Positions 1 through 5,420 of a stretch of DNA of 5,420 nucleotides are shown piece after piece. The notes beneath the pieces were generated by a model. The model worked only from the letters and a program-made list of their open reading frames with translations, did no database searches and was not told where the DNA came from. Origin of the DNA: an uncultured Clostridia bacterium (GTDB taxonomy: Bacteria > Bacillota > Clostridia > Oscillospirales > Oscillospiraceae). Location of the stretch: positions 1 through 5,420 of the forward strand of contig CAMWQV010000186.1 of the NCBI GenBank assembly GCA_947176425.1, written 5' to 3'. The stretch's first letter is position 1. Each line of letters opens with the position of its first letter. Made by a program: the position numbers and the translations under genes.

Positions 1-800
1 CCTCTATCTTGTTCGGTATTATCGTCGGCTATATAGTCGCAAAGGTTATGGGAGTTACAATGCCCCATACGCTGGAATCTGGCGCGAATGCAGCTTGGTA
101 TGTGAACTGGGCGAAGGTCGGCGAAGCACAATGGTTCTCTATCCCTAAAATTATGCCCGTTAAACCTTCATTTGATCTTCACGCTATTTTATCTATTATT
201 ATTATGTTCCTGGTAACAGCAGTGGAAACCATCGGCGACATCTCCGGCTGTATCGAAGGCGGTATGGGCCGTGAAGCCACCGCGCAGGAACTCTCCGGTG
301 GCGTTATCTGCGACGGCTGCGGTTCGTTTATCTCCTCTTTGTTCGGCTGCCTGCCTACAACGTCCTTCTCTCAGAATGTCGGACTGGTTACAATGACAAA
401 GGTAGTCAATCGTATGGCCCTGACTTGCGGCGCGATTTTCCTGATTCTTGCCGGACTGTCTCCGAAACTGGCCGCAGTGATCTCGATTATGCCCCAGAGC
501 GTACTGGGCGGCGCGGCTGTGATGATGTTCTCATCTATTGCGGTATCCGGTATCAAACTGCTGACGAAATACGGCGTTACTAACCGCGTTGTGACGATTG
601 TTTCAATCGCAATGGGCCTGGGCTATGGTTTAGGCGCTACTTCCGGCGCACTGGCTGGACTTCCGCAGAGCGTACAGCTGATTTTCGGCGGTTCCGGTAT
701 TGTCCCCGCTGCAATCCTGGCTATTATCCTGAATATCGTGATTCCTAAAGAGAAAGAGGACTTCGATAATGAAGCTGCGGTTGACGGCGCGGCGAAATAA
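1..800 (+). CDS. NCS2-family purine (xanthine/urate-type) permease, 5'-truncated by window edge
   Basis: This is the C-terminal part (about 265 residues) of an inner-membrane nucleobase:cation symporter of the NCS2 (uracil/xanthine permease) family. The frame is open to base 3, so the gene starts outside the window; the ttg at base 9 is an internal Leu codon, not a start. Full-length members are about 430-460 residues, so roughly 40% is missing, including the TM3 region. Visible family landmarks are VETIGD with the TM8 glutamate (codon 225-227), CDGCGS with the TM9 aspartate (312-314), and SQNVGLVTMTK, the NCS2 signature with Q-N at 372-377. In characterised members, xanthine/urate carriers have Q-N here while uracil carriers such as UraA have E-N, so a purine substrate (PbuX/XanQ-like) is inferred. 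Several further hydrophobic helices follow, ending in a charged cytoplasmic tail (IPKEKEDFDNEAA). Any purine riboswitch or promoter would lie outside the window. The family is secure; the exact substrate is not. Confidence 0.93.
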   Translation, partial: SILFGIIVGYIVAKVMGVTMPHTLESGANAAWYVNWAKVGEAQWFSIPKIMPVKPSFDLHAILSIIIMFLVTAVETIGDISGCIEGGMGREATAQELSGGVICDGCGSFISSLFGCLPTTSFSQNVGLVTMTKVVNRMALTCGAIFLILAGLSPKLAAVISIMPQSVLGGAAVMMFSSIAVSGIKLLTKYGVTNRVVTIVSIAMGLGYGLGATSGALAGLPQSVQLIFGGSGIVPAAILAIILNIVIPKEKEDFDNEAAVDGAAK

Positions 801-809
801 TTGTCATCT

Positions 810-859
810 AAAAATGCCTGTTTCCTTCCGTAAACGATGGGGAGGAAACAGGCATTTTT
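810..859. terminator. Bidirectional Rho-independent terminator between convergent permease and pepT
   Basis: The arms 810-829 and 840-859 form a 20-bp stem with one G-U type pair (827/842) around a 10-base loop. The outer 16 bp (810-825 with 844-859) are perfectly complementary. The + strand ends in a run of six T (855-860), terminating the permease transcript. Read on the - strand, the A run at 810-814 becomes a U tract, terminating pepT. The pepT stop codon (859-861) overlaps the base of the stem, and the permease stop is 9 bases before it, so one hairpin serves both genes. Confidence 0.93.
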
Positions 860-2115
860 TATACTGTCTTCTTAAAATGAGTCCGTTCCAGCAAGTCAGG
901 AGATACAAGCTCACGAATGATTTTTACTCCGGTTTTCAGTGACTCCACCGGAACATATTCAAACCGTCCGTGGGCATTATAGCCGCCGGTGGGCAAATTA
1001 GGGCAGGGCAATCCCATATAAGTCAGCCGGCAGCCATCCGTACCGCCGCGAATGGGGGAGTGGGTGGGGGTGTTTACCCCAGCCTTCATCATAGCTTTCT
1101 CCGCCAAATGAACGACATCCATACAGTCCTTCAAAATTTCATACATATTGTAATACTGGTCTTTCAGCTCTATATGAACTGTGTCAGGACCATAGCGTAA
1201 ATTCAACTGCTGAACAGCTTTTTGAATTACAGCTTTGCGCTGCTGAAAACGCTCCATGCTGTGATCCCGAATAATGTAGTTCATGTGTGCCTGCTCTACT
1301 TGTCCGTGAAGTTCTGTCAAATGAAAAAAGCCCTCATAGCCCTCGGTATGGCTCGGCGTCTCCATCGCAGGCAGCAAAGCGTTGAATTCCATCGCCAGCA
1401 GCAGGGCATTTTTCATTTTATCTTTTGCAGAACCAGGATGAATACTGAATCCGTTAATATCTACTGATGCACTGGCCGCGTTAAATGTCTCGTACTCATA
1501 GTGGCTGATATCTCCGCCGTCCACAGTGAAAGCAAAATCAGCCCCGAAGTTCTTTACATCAAAGGCATCGGCTCCTCGGCCGATTTCTTCGTCGGGAGTA
1601 AAGCCCAGACATAACTTTCCATGGGGACCGCCATCTGTCAGCAGTTCTTCTACCGCCTGAACGATGATTGCGATACCGGCTTTATCGTCTGCTCCAAGCA
1701 ATGTAGTTCCATCCGTACAGATCAGCTCCTGTCCCTTGAAGCGTTCCAACTCAGGAAACAGGGCTGATTCCATGACGATGTTTTTCTCTTGGTTCAGTAC
1801 GATATTGCCGCCTTCATAGCGGATGATCTGAGGTTTTATATCTTTGCCCGTGACATCCGGTGCGGTATCCATATGGGCAATCAGTCCGACCGCAGGCAGA
1901 AGTTCATACCCCGCGGTGGCTGGAATTTGGGCATAAACGTAGCACTTCTCGTCTACGAAAGCGTTGTCTACACCTATATTATGAAGTTCTTCCACCAACA
2001 AACGCGCCATATCAAATTGACGGTCAGTACTGGGGATCGTACCGGCGGGAGTATGGGGATCGCTCTCGCTGTAGATCTTGGCGTAGCGAATGAAACGATC
2101 AACGACGGTATTCAT
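859..2115 (-). CDS. pepT: Peptidase T (tripeptide aminopeptidase), M20B zinc metallopeptidase
   Basis: This cytosolic two-zinc aminopeptidase removes the N-terminal residue from tripeptides and works in peptide salvage. At 418 residues it is complete (family about 405-415). In this numbering, all residues expected from the Salmonella PepT structure are present: HMDT with zinc ligand H81 and D83; GADDKAG with the bridging aspartate at 143/144; PDEEIG with the general base and ligand glutamates E176/E177; TVDGG with D199; and NAHGRFE with ligand H382. The dimerisation-domain motif IHPGSAK (H226) and PIRGGTDG (R356) are also present. The offset to the Salmonella numbering is a constant +3, so no indel disturbs the core. 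The start chosen is the ATG at 2113-2115 (MNTVVDRF), preceded 9 bases upstream by AAAAAGGAGG. A longer open frame reaches a TTG at 2196, but that TTG is the -35 box of the gene's own promoter. The gene appears monocistronic, with its own promoter and the shared terminator. Confidence 0.97.
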   Translation of the reverse strand: MNTVVDRFIRYAKIYSESDPHTPAGTIPSTDRQFDMARLLVEELHNIGVDNAFVDEKCYVYAQIPATAGYELLPAVGLIAHMDTAPDVTGKDIKPQIIRYEGGNIVLNQEKNIVMESALFPELERFKGQELICTDGTTLLGADDKAGIAIIVQAVEELLTDGGPHGKLCLGFTPDEEIGRGADAFDVKNFGADFAFTVDGGDISHYEYETFNAASASVDINGFSIHPGSAKDKMKNALLLAMEFNALLPAMETPSHTEGYEGFFHLTELHGQVEQAHMNYIIRDHSMERFQQRKAVIQKAVQQLNLRYGPDTVHIELKDQYYNMYEILKDCMDVVHLAEKAMMKAGVNTPTHSPIRGGTDGCRLTYMGLPCPNLPTGGYNAHGRFEYVPVESLKTGVKIIRELVSPDLLERTHFKKTV

Positions 2116-2124
2116 TAAAAACAG

Positions 2125-2134
2125 CCTCCTTTTT
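2125..2134 (-). promoter_or_regulatory. Ribosome binding site of pepT (decides its start)
   Basis: On the - strand this reads AAAAAGGAGG, an excellent Shine-Dalgarno match placed 9 bases before the ATG at 2115. It fixes the pepT start at MNTVVDRF rather than the in-frame TTG 27 codons upstream, which has no comparable site and sits within the promoter. Confidence 0.9.
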
Positions 2135-2141
2135 ATATCTA

Positions 2142-2156
2142 AATATTCCGGAAATC
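2142..2156 (-). promoter_or_regulatory. Possible operator in pepT leader (TTCCGGAA palindrome, weakly CodY-box-like)
   Basis: The - strand reads GATTTCCGGAATATT, placed at about +5 to +19 of the predicted transcript. It contains a perfect 8-base palindrome TTCCGGAA and matches 11 of 15 positions of the CodY consensus AATTTTCWGAAAATT. CodY represses peptidase genes in several Firmicutes, and a site just after the transcript start would suit a repressor. The four mismatches, including the central positions, make this speculative; the palindrome could belong to another regulator or be chance. Confidence 0.2.
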
Positions 2157-2167
2157 CGCGATAATTG

Positions 2168-2196
2168 ATTTTACTCTTTCCTGCCAATGGTGTCAA
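2168..2196 (-). promoter_or_regulatory. Sigma-A promoter of pepT
   Basis: On the - strand the -35 box TTGACA (2191-2196) is a perfect match, followed by a 17-base spacer and the -10 box TAAAAT (2168-2173), one mismatch from TATAAT. The predicted transcript start is near 2161, giving a leader of about 45 bases that contains the pepT ribosome binding site. The promoter lies wholly in the gap after the hydrolase gene, so pepT can be expressed independently of the genes upstream. No convincing terminator separates it from the hydrolase, so read-through is also possible. Confidence 0.85.
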
Positions 2197-2199
2197 GGG

Positions 2200-2213
2200 C
2201 GGAATACGGAATA
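2200..2213 (-). repeat. Tandem TATTCCG heptamer upstream of the pepT -35 box
   Basis: The - strand carries two exact, adjacent copies of TATTCCG, ending three bases before the -35 hexamer (about -52 to -39 of the predicted transcript start). The same heptamer read on the + strand forms the first half of the TATTCCGGAAA element in the pepT leader. The position would suit an activator or repressor site, but no regulator can be named from the sequence. Confidence 0.4.
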
Positions 2214-2235
2214 GAACCGGAGACTTTGAAAGACT

Positions 2236-3195
2236 TTATTGGTTGTTTTGGTTGATCCACTGCGTAGAGGCGTCCATTGCCCGGCGGCAGGCGTTTGTCT
2301 GATCAAGAGCATTCAGCATCACAAAATCATGAATGATGCCTGGCACATAAAGTGTTGTAACCTCCACGCCTGCACAGCGGAGCTTTTCTCCAAAGGCTTC
2401 ACCCTCACTGCGCAGAACGTCCGCCTGACCATTGATAATCATAGTCTTTGGAAATCCCCGCAGGCAGTCTACAGCAGCCCGCAGGGGAGAGGCTGTAATC
2501 TGCTTCCGGTCGGCTTCGCAGACGGTATATTGATCCCAAAACCACTGCATTCCGGCACGATACAGATAATAATTTACAGCAAATTGGCAGTAGCTTGGCG
2601 TATGAAAGCAGGCGTTGGTTACAGGATAGTATAAAAGCTGTTTTTGGATCATTGGTCCCTTTCGTTTCTTGGCCATCAGCGTCATTGCGATTGCCATATT
2701 GCCGCCAACGCTGTCACCAGCGACAGTCAGAGTATTCCGGAAAATCGCAGGGAAGCGGTCTCCGATGATCTCCCAAAGGTGTGAAAGTATAAAATAACAT
2801 TGCTCAATGGCGACTGGATATTTTGCCTCGGGAGAACGAGAGTATTCCGGAAAAACCACTAGCGAGTCCGTTCTTGCGGACAGCTCTCTGACAAGCTTCT
2901 CATGGGTGTGAAAACTGCCGAACACCCAGCCCGCGCCGTGAATATAGAAAATCACATGGCGGGGAACACTGTGCTGTGGCATAACAAAATAGACCGGAAT
3001 CGCACCCCAATTTCCAGTGTTAACTTCACTGACTGAAATATCCGCCGGATATAGATAAACCGGGGAATCCTGCGCTTTTTCCAGTATCTTTCGCCCCTGT
3101 TCAGGCGGAAGCTGAAAAATCAGCGGCGGGATAGAATTTTGCTCGCAGACGGCCTCCGCCGCTTCTTCCAGTGTGACACATCGCTTCATAGACAT
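2236..3195 (-). CDS. Alpha/beta hydrolase of the hormone-sensitive lipase (GDXG) family; probable short-chain esterase
   Basis: This 319-residue enzyme is probably a cytosolic carboxylesterase acting on short-chain or acetyl esters; it has no signal peptide. An N-terminal cap region (about 1-75) precedes the Abhydrolase_3 core. The oxyanion-hole motif is HGAGW (86-90), a variant of the usual HGGGW/F. The nucleophile is S162 in GDSVG (160-164), the acid is probably D259 in GQADVLRSEG, and the catalytic histidine is H289 in GIIHDF. The triad is therefore intact. The strand motif normally like DYRLAPE is FPEYSRSPE (115-123) here. Length is typical for the family. The start at 3195 has GGAGG 5 bases upstream; a second ATG two codons on (3187-3189) has 11-base spacing and is an alternative. 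The gene follows the phosphatase gene by 97 bases and precedes pepT. Substrate is unknown. Confidence 0.92.
   Translation of the reverse strand: MSMKRCVTLEEAAEAVCEQNSIPPLIFQLPPEQGRKILEKAQDSPVYLYPADISVSEVNTGNWGAIPVYFVMPQHSVPRHVIFYIHGAGWVFGSFHTHEKLVRELSARTDSLVVFPEYSRSPEAKYPVAIEQCYFILSHLWEIIGDRFPAIFRNTLTVAGDSVGGNMAIAMTLMAKKRKGPMIQKQLLYYPVTNACFHTPSYCQFAVNYYLYRAGMQWFWDQYTVCEADRKQITASPLRAAVDCLRGFPKTMIINGQADVLRSEGEAFGEKLRCAGVEVTTLYVPGIIHDFVMLNALDQTNACRRAMDASTQWINQNNQ
2729..2854. repeat. 16-base exact direct repeat inside the hydrolase gene
   Basis: AGAGTATTCCGGAAAA occurs at 2729-2744 and again at 2839-2854 on the + strand, 110 bases apart. Because 110 is not a multiple of three, the copies are read in different frames (encoding part of FRNTL and of FPEYS), so protein repetition does not explain them. 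The 11-base core TATTCCGGAAA occurs a third time in the pepT leader at 2144-2154, in the same orientation. Confidence 0.6.
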
Positions 3196-3200
3196 TCCAC

Positions 3201-3205
3201 CCTCC
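3201..3205 (-). promoter_or_regulatory. Ribosome binding site of the hydrolase gene
   Basis: GGAGG on the - strand lies 5 bases before the ATG at 3195 and 11 bases before the alternative ATG at 3189. Neither spacing is ideal, so the site supports translation of this gene but does not fully settle which of the two starts is used. Confidence 0.75.
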
Positions 3206-3218
3206 AGTTCGTTCTTGC

Positions 3219-3224
3219 ATCATA
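3219..3224 (-). promoter_or_regulatory. Weak candidate -10 box upstream of the hydrolase gene
   Basis: TATGAT on the - strand is one mismatch from the -10 consensus and would give a transcript start about 17 bases before the ATG. The sequence 17 bases upstream of it (TCAACT) matches only three of six -35 positions, and no proper extended -10 is present. The hydrolase could equally be read through from the phosphatase genes, since the 97-base gap (3196-3293) shows no convincing terminator. Confidence 0.25.
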
Positions 3225-3293
3225 TGCAGAAACGGAAATGAAGTTGACGGCAGCAGGTTGTTTTCAGAGGCCACGCCAAACGCTTACAAGCGG

Positions 3294-3980
3294 TCAAGTA
3301 TAGAACTCCGCCATGTCCTCCAAGCGCAGACACGCTAACCGGCGGGCGGACATATCATTTCCGCAGCCGCAGTCAATGTCAATAAATTCTTTTGTATGTT
3401 TAATTTTATAATGGTTATCAGCTGCTCCCTTCAAACAGCGAAAAATATCGAAGAATGCATTATCGTTAAGATCAAATACGGGGGTATGACCAATGATTAC
3501 AGTTCTCTTGTTCAAGAAGGGATTTCGGTCAGTACGAGAAGGCCGATGCCAAATGCGGTCATGCGTATTTTTACCCGGAAACCCGTGGACCAGATGGAAT
3601 TTCCGCTTGTTCACATGAATATCCAAGTGGTCAGGCAGTTTTGACAGGTACGACAGGATAGCTTTTCGCTCCTCAGACGGCAGACTTATAAGGTCATTAT
3701 AAGTTGGTTCTCCGCCATTACGCATCCAATGCTGCTTTGCACTAACATCATTTTGTTTCTCAAAAGTTGTTAAACACATCAGTTCATGGTTGCCTAGAAT
3801 GAGCTGGACGTTGGGACGGGCCATAATGTCTCTCAAAATATTGACCCCAAAAGGAAAGCGATCCATTACATCTCCGATCACATACAGAGTATCATCCAAA
3901 GAAAAATGAATCTCTTTCAGCATCCGATCATATCGATCCTGTTCTCCATGAATGTCAGACATTACATAATTCATATGCAT
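3294..3980 (-). CDS. PPP-type metallophosphatase (Ser/Thr protein phosphatase / Ap4A hydrolase-like)
   Basis: This 228-residue cytosolic two-metal phosphatase belongs to the calcineurin-like PPP family, the group of bacteriophage lambda phosphatase and PrpA/PrpB (about 220 residues). Metal and active-site motifs appear in order: SDIHGE (D9, H11), GDVMDR (36-41, D37), LGNHEL (N64, H65), LVHG (H132), IIGHTP (H165) and a closing IDCGCG (202-207). The usual GDxxDRG is GDVMDRF here: the glycine after the arginine is Phe42, clearly encoded by TTT. The start at 3980 is preferred because an AAGAGGA site (3991-3997) lies 10 bases upstream. Met3 (3974), giving MNYVMSDIHG, matches the usual family N-terminus and is the alternative. 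The start codon directly follows the fbp stop (TGAATG), implying translational coupling. The substrate (phosphoprotein, dinucleotide or small phosphoester) cannot be told from the sequence. Confidence 0.9.
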   Translation of the reverse strand: MHMNYVMSDIHGEQDRYDRMLKEIHFSLDDTLYVIGDVMDRFPFGVNILRDIMARPNVQLILGNHELMCLTTFEKQNDVSAKQHWMRNGGEPTYNDLISLPSEERKAILSYLSKLPDHLDIHVNKRKFHLVHGFPGKNTHDRIWHRPSRTDRNPFLNKRTVIIGHTPVFDLNDNAFFDIFRCLKGAADNHYKIKHTKEFIDIDCGCGNDMSARRLACLRLEDMAEFYT

Positions 3981-5420
3981 TCATCCCACATCCTCTTGGA
4001 TAGCGCCTGACCGAAACGCCGCTATCAGCTTCCGAAGATCATTAATCAGTTCCGCCTGCTCCCGACCGGCATCGGTATCCGCAATAAGAATACGGTGCGG
4101 AGCCGTATAAACAGGCTCACTGCGGCTCAAAATGTCCTCATCCTCTCGAATCGCTTTCTCGGCGCTTTCAAAAGGCTGGTGTGTGCGCAGCGTAAGACCG
4201 TGGCTGTTGTAGACGAGCGTATATCCGGCAATACCGGTCTTCTGGTGGTACGCACGGCAGAAGCCGCCGTCAATCACGATGAGTTTTCCTCCGGCTTTCA
4301 CAGGGTTCTCTCCCTCCGACGCACGGACAGGGACATGACCGTTGATGATATGGCACGCACTGTTAGTCAGACCGAATTCCGTCAGAATTTTCTCAGCGGC
4401 AGAAGGGGCGGCAATACATTGATAATATGGATTTTTAATTTCCTTGTGTGTTTCGGGATCATCTATATAGATACGTTCAAAAGTGGTCATTGCACTGCGT
4501 CCGTAAATAGGCGAGAGCGGTCCGCACCAGAGATACCACAGAAAATCCTGCCCCGCCTGCCGTTCGCTGCTTCCTTCCGGCGAAAAATATCCTTCACGGG
4601 CGCGGCGGTCGCAGTAATCAAAGAGCGCTTTGCCGCTGTATGCCTTTCCGTCAAAAACTTCCTCTGCAAAGCCCCCGTCCTTTGTCATCGGCACCGCGCC
4701 GTGATAAAGAAGATTCCCGTTAAAGCACATATAGACTGCGCCCTGGGCATAAAGAAACTGTGTGTGCCGCTGCAGGCGTTCGCTCTCACGAAAGCCTCGA
4801 ACAAGGTCCTGAAGGACTGCTTCTTCCTCCGGTGAGAAGCGGGCGGGATCAGCAGGGTCAACGGTAGGAAAGTCGCACTCGCGCATCGGGTAAGTCTTTC
4901 CGCCGCAGCAAACGGTTCCGGCGGCGTAATCAATCTGATTGATGAAGTCGCGTCCGTCGAGCTTGAAATCAGGGTTGCGGGCAATGACAGCCGCCTCTGC
5001 TTTCAGCATCATGACAGTTATGGCTTTGTGCATCCGCGCACTGTCACGCCAGCTCTGCCCGCCGCGGTTCTCATCCTTCGGACGCCAGAGCGTAAGGTCT
5101 GAATCTGCATAGATATGTTCCGCCATCTGGTCCAATGTCCGCAGGCTGATCCCATATCCGGTCTCCAACATATCTAAATTATTGTATGCTAAAGTCGTTT
5201 TGAGAACGGTCAGAATACAAATCGGGCTTCCTGCCGCCGCGCCCATCCAGACCACATCATGGTTGCCCCACTGGAAGTCAACATCACGATAGGCAATCAA
5301 AGTATCCAGAATCTGGTCAGGCCGTGAACCGCGGTCGAACAGATCACCGACAATATGCAGGCGGTCCACTGCCAGCCGTTTGATGATTCCGCACAGACGC
5401 AGAATATATGCGTCGGCACG
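3981..5420 (-). CDS. fbp: Fructose-1,6-bisphosphatase class III, N-terminus cut by window edge
   Basis: This gluconeogenic enzyme hydrolyses fructose 1,6-bisphosphate to fructose 6-phosphate and phosphate in the cytosol. The class III form is built on the calcineurin-like metallophosphatase fold and is unrelated to class I/II FBPases. The window holds 479 residues and the frame stays open to base 5420 (...IIKRLAVDRLHIVGDLFDRG). The GTG at 5369 is therefore an internal Val, not the start. Class III enzymes are about 640-670 residues, so roughly 170-190 are missing, including the first DIHGE metal motif. Visible motifs, counted from the edge, are VGDLFDRG (24-31), QWGNHD (50-55), LYHG (238-241), INGHVPV (359-365) and the strand beginning VIDGGF with the following AYHQKTGIAGYTL. 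The match to Bacillus Fbp around RLAVDRLHIVGD and WMGAAAGS is strong from memory of the family. The gene abuts the downstream small phosphatase with no gap. Its promoter lies outside the window. Confidence 0.96.
   Translation of the reverse strand, partial: RADAYILRLCGIIKRLAVDRLHIVGDLFDRGSRPDQILDTLIAYRDVDFQWGNHDVVWMGAAAGSPICILTVLKTTLAYNNLDMLETGYGISLRTLDQMAEHIYADSDLTLWRPKDENRGGQSWRDSARMHKAITVMMLKAEAAVIARNPDFKLDGRDFINQIDYAAGTVCCGGKTYPMRECDFPTVDPADPARFSPEEEAVLQDLVRGFRESERLQRHTQFLYAQGAVYMCFNGNLLYHGAVPMTKDGGFAEEVFDGKAYSGKALFDYCDRRAREGYFSPEGSSERQAGQDFLWYLWCGPLSPIYGRSAMTTFERIYIDDPETHKEIKNPYYQCIAAPSAAEKILTEFGLTNSACHIINGHVPVRASEGENPVKAGGKLIVIDGGFCRAYHQKTGIAGYTLVYNSHGLTLRTHQPFESAEKAIREDEDILSRSEPVYTAPHRILIADTDAGREQAELINDLRKLIAAFRSGAIQEDVG

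Noticed and set aside
1789..2118. Overlapping + strand open frames opposite the pepT N-terminus
   Set aside because: They are antisense to pepT and overlap each other; no motif or start signal supports them.
2221..2237. AGACTTT direct repeat just after the hydrolase stop codon
   Set aside because: Two short copies (2221-2227, 2231-2237) that do not form a hairpin; most likely chance.
2239..2634. A 131-codon open frame on the + strand opposite the hydrolase
   Set aside because: It is antisense to a gene with an intact catalytic triad, and the translation resembles no family I know.
3280..3293. Possible terminator after the small phosphatase (CGCT-TGTA-AGCG on the - strand)
   Set aside because: Only a 4-bp stem and no U tract follow, so it is too weak to call.
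4095..4835. A 246-codon open frame on the + strand inside fbp
   Set aside because: It lies entirely antisense to the strongly supported fbp frame, has no ribosome binding site that stands out, and its translation is Arg/Val-rich with no recognisable domain; it is a shadow of fbp codon use.
4487..4984. Two short - strand open frames within fbp in other frames
   Set aside because: They overlap the continuous fbp frame, which carries the family motifs; no independent coding evidence.
3981..5369. Treating fbp as starting at the GTG near 5369
   Set aside because: The frame continues to the window edge with residues (IIKRLAVDRLH) that match the family, and a start there would remove the first metal-binding motif.

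Overview
The window looks like ordinary chromosome from a low-to-mid GC Bacillota, most likely a gut-type Clostridia such as Lachnospiraceae. This is inferred from a class III fructose-1,6-bisphosphatase (a form found mainly in Firmicutes), strong GGAGG ribosome binding sites, a consensus sigma-A promoter and a PepT-type tripeptidase. There is no sign of phage, transposon, CRISPR, tRNA or rRNA.

Layout: The first 800 bases hold the 3' two-thirds of a nucleobase (xanthine/urate-type) NCS2 permease on the + strand. A 20-bp-stem bidirectional terminator (810-859) separates it from four genes, all on the - strand, that converge on it. In transcription order from the right edge these are: a class III fructose-1,6-bisphosphatase (fbp, cut at its N-terminus by the window edge); a small PPP-type metallophosphatase starting on the base after the fbp stop codon; an HSL-family alpha/beta hydrolase after a 97-base gap; and the tripeptidase pepT after a 120-base gap that carries its own near-consensus promoter. 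No gene-free stretch exceeds 120 bases.

How the genes relate: fbp and the small phosphatase are very probably cotranscribed and translationally coupled. Both belong to the calcineurin-like metallophosphatase superfamily, so this is a tandem of two related folds. The hydrolase may be read through from them or have a weak promoter of its own. pepT is separately promoted and ends in the shared terminator. The common theme is housekeeping metabolism (gluconeogenesis, peptide salvage, ester hydrolysis, purine salvage) rather than a single pathway.

I do not see a new biological system here. The most unusual structure is a set of TTCCG-type elements around the pepT promoter, which also recur as a 16-base exact repeat inside the neighbouring hydrolase gene in a different reading frame. 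Other points of interest are the fbp/phosphatase tandem and the altered GDxxDRG motif in the small phosphatase.
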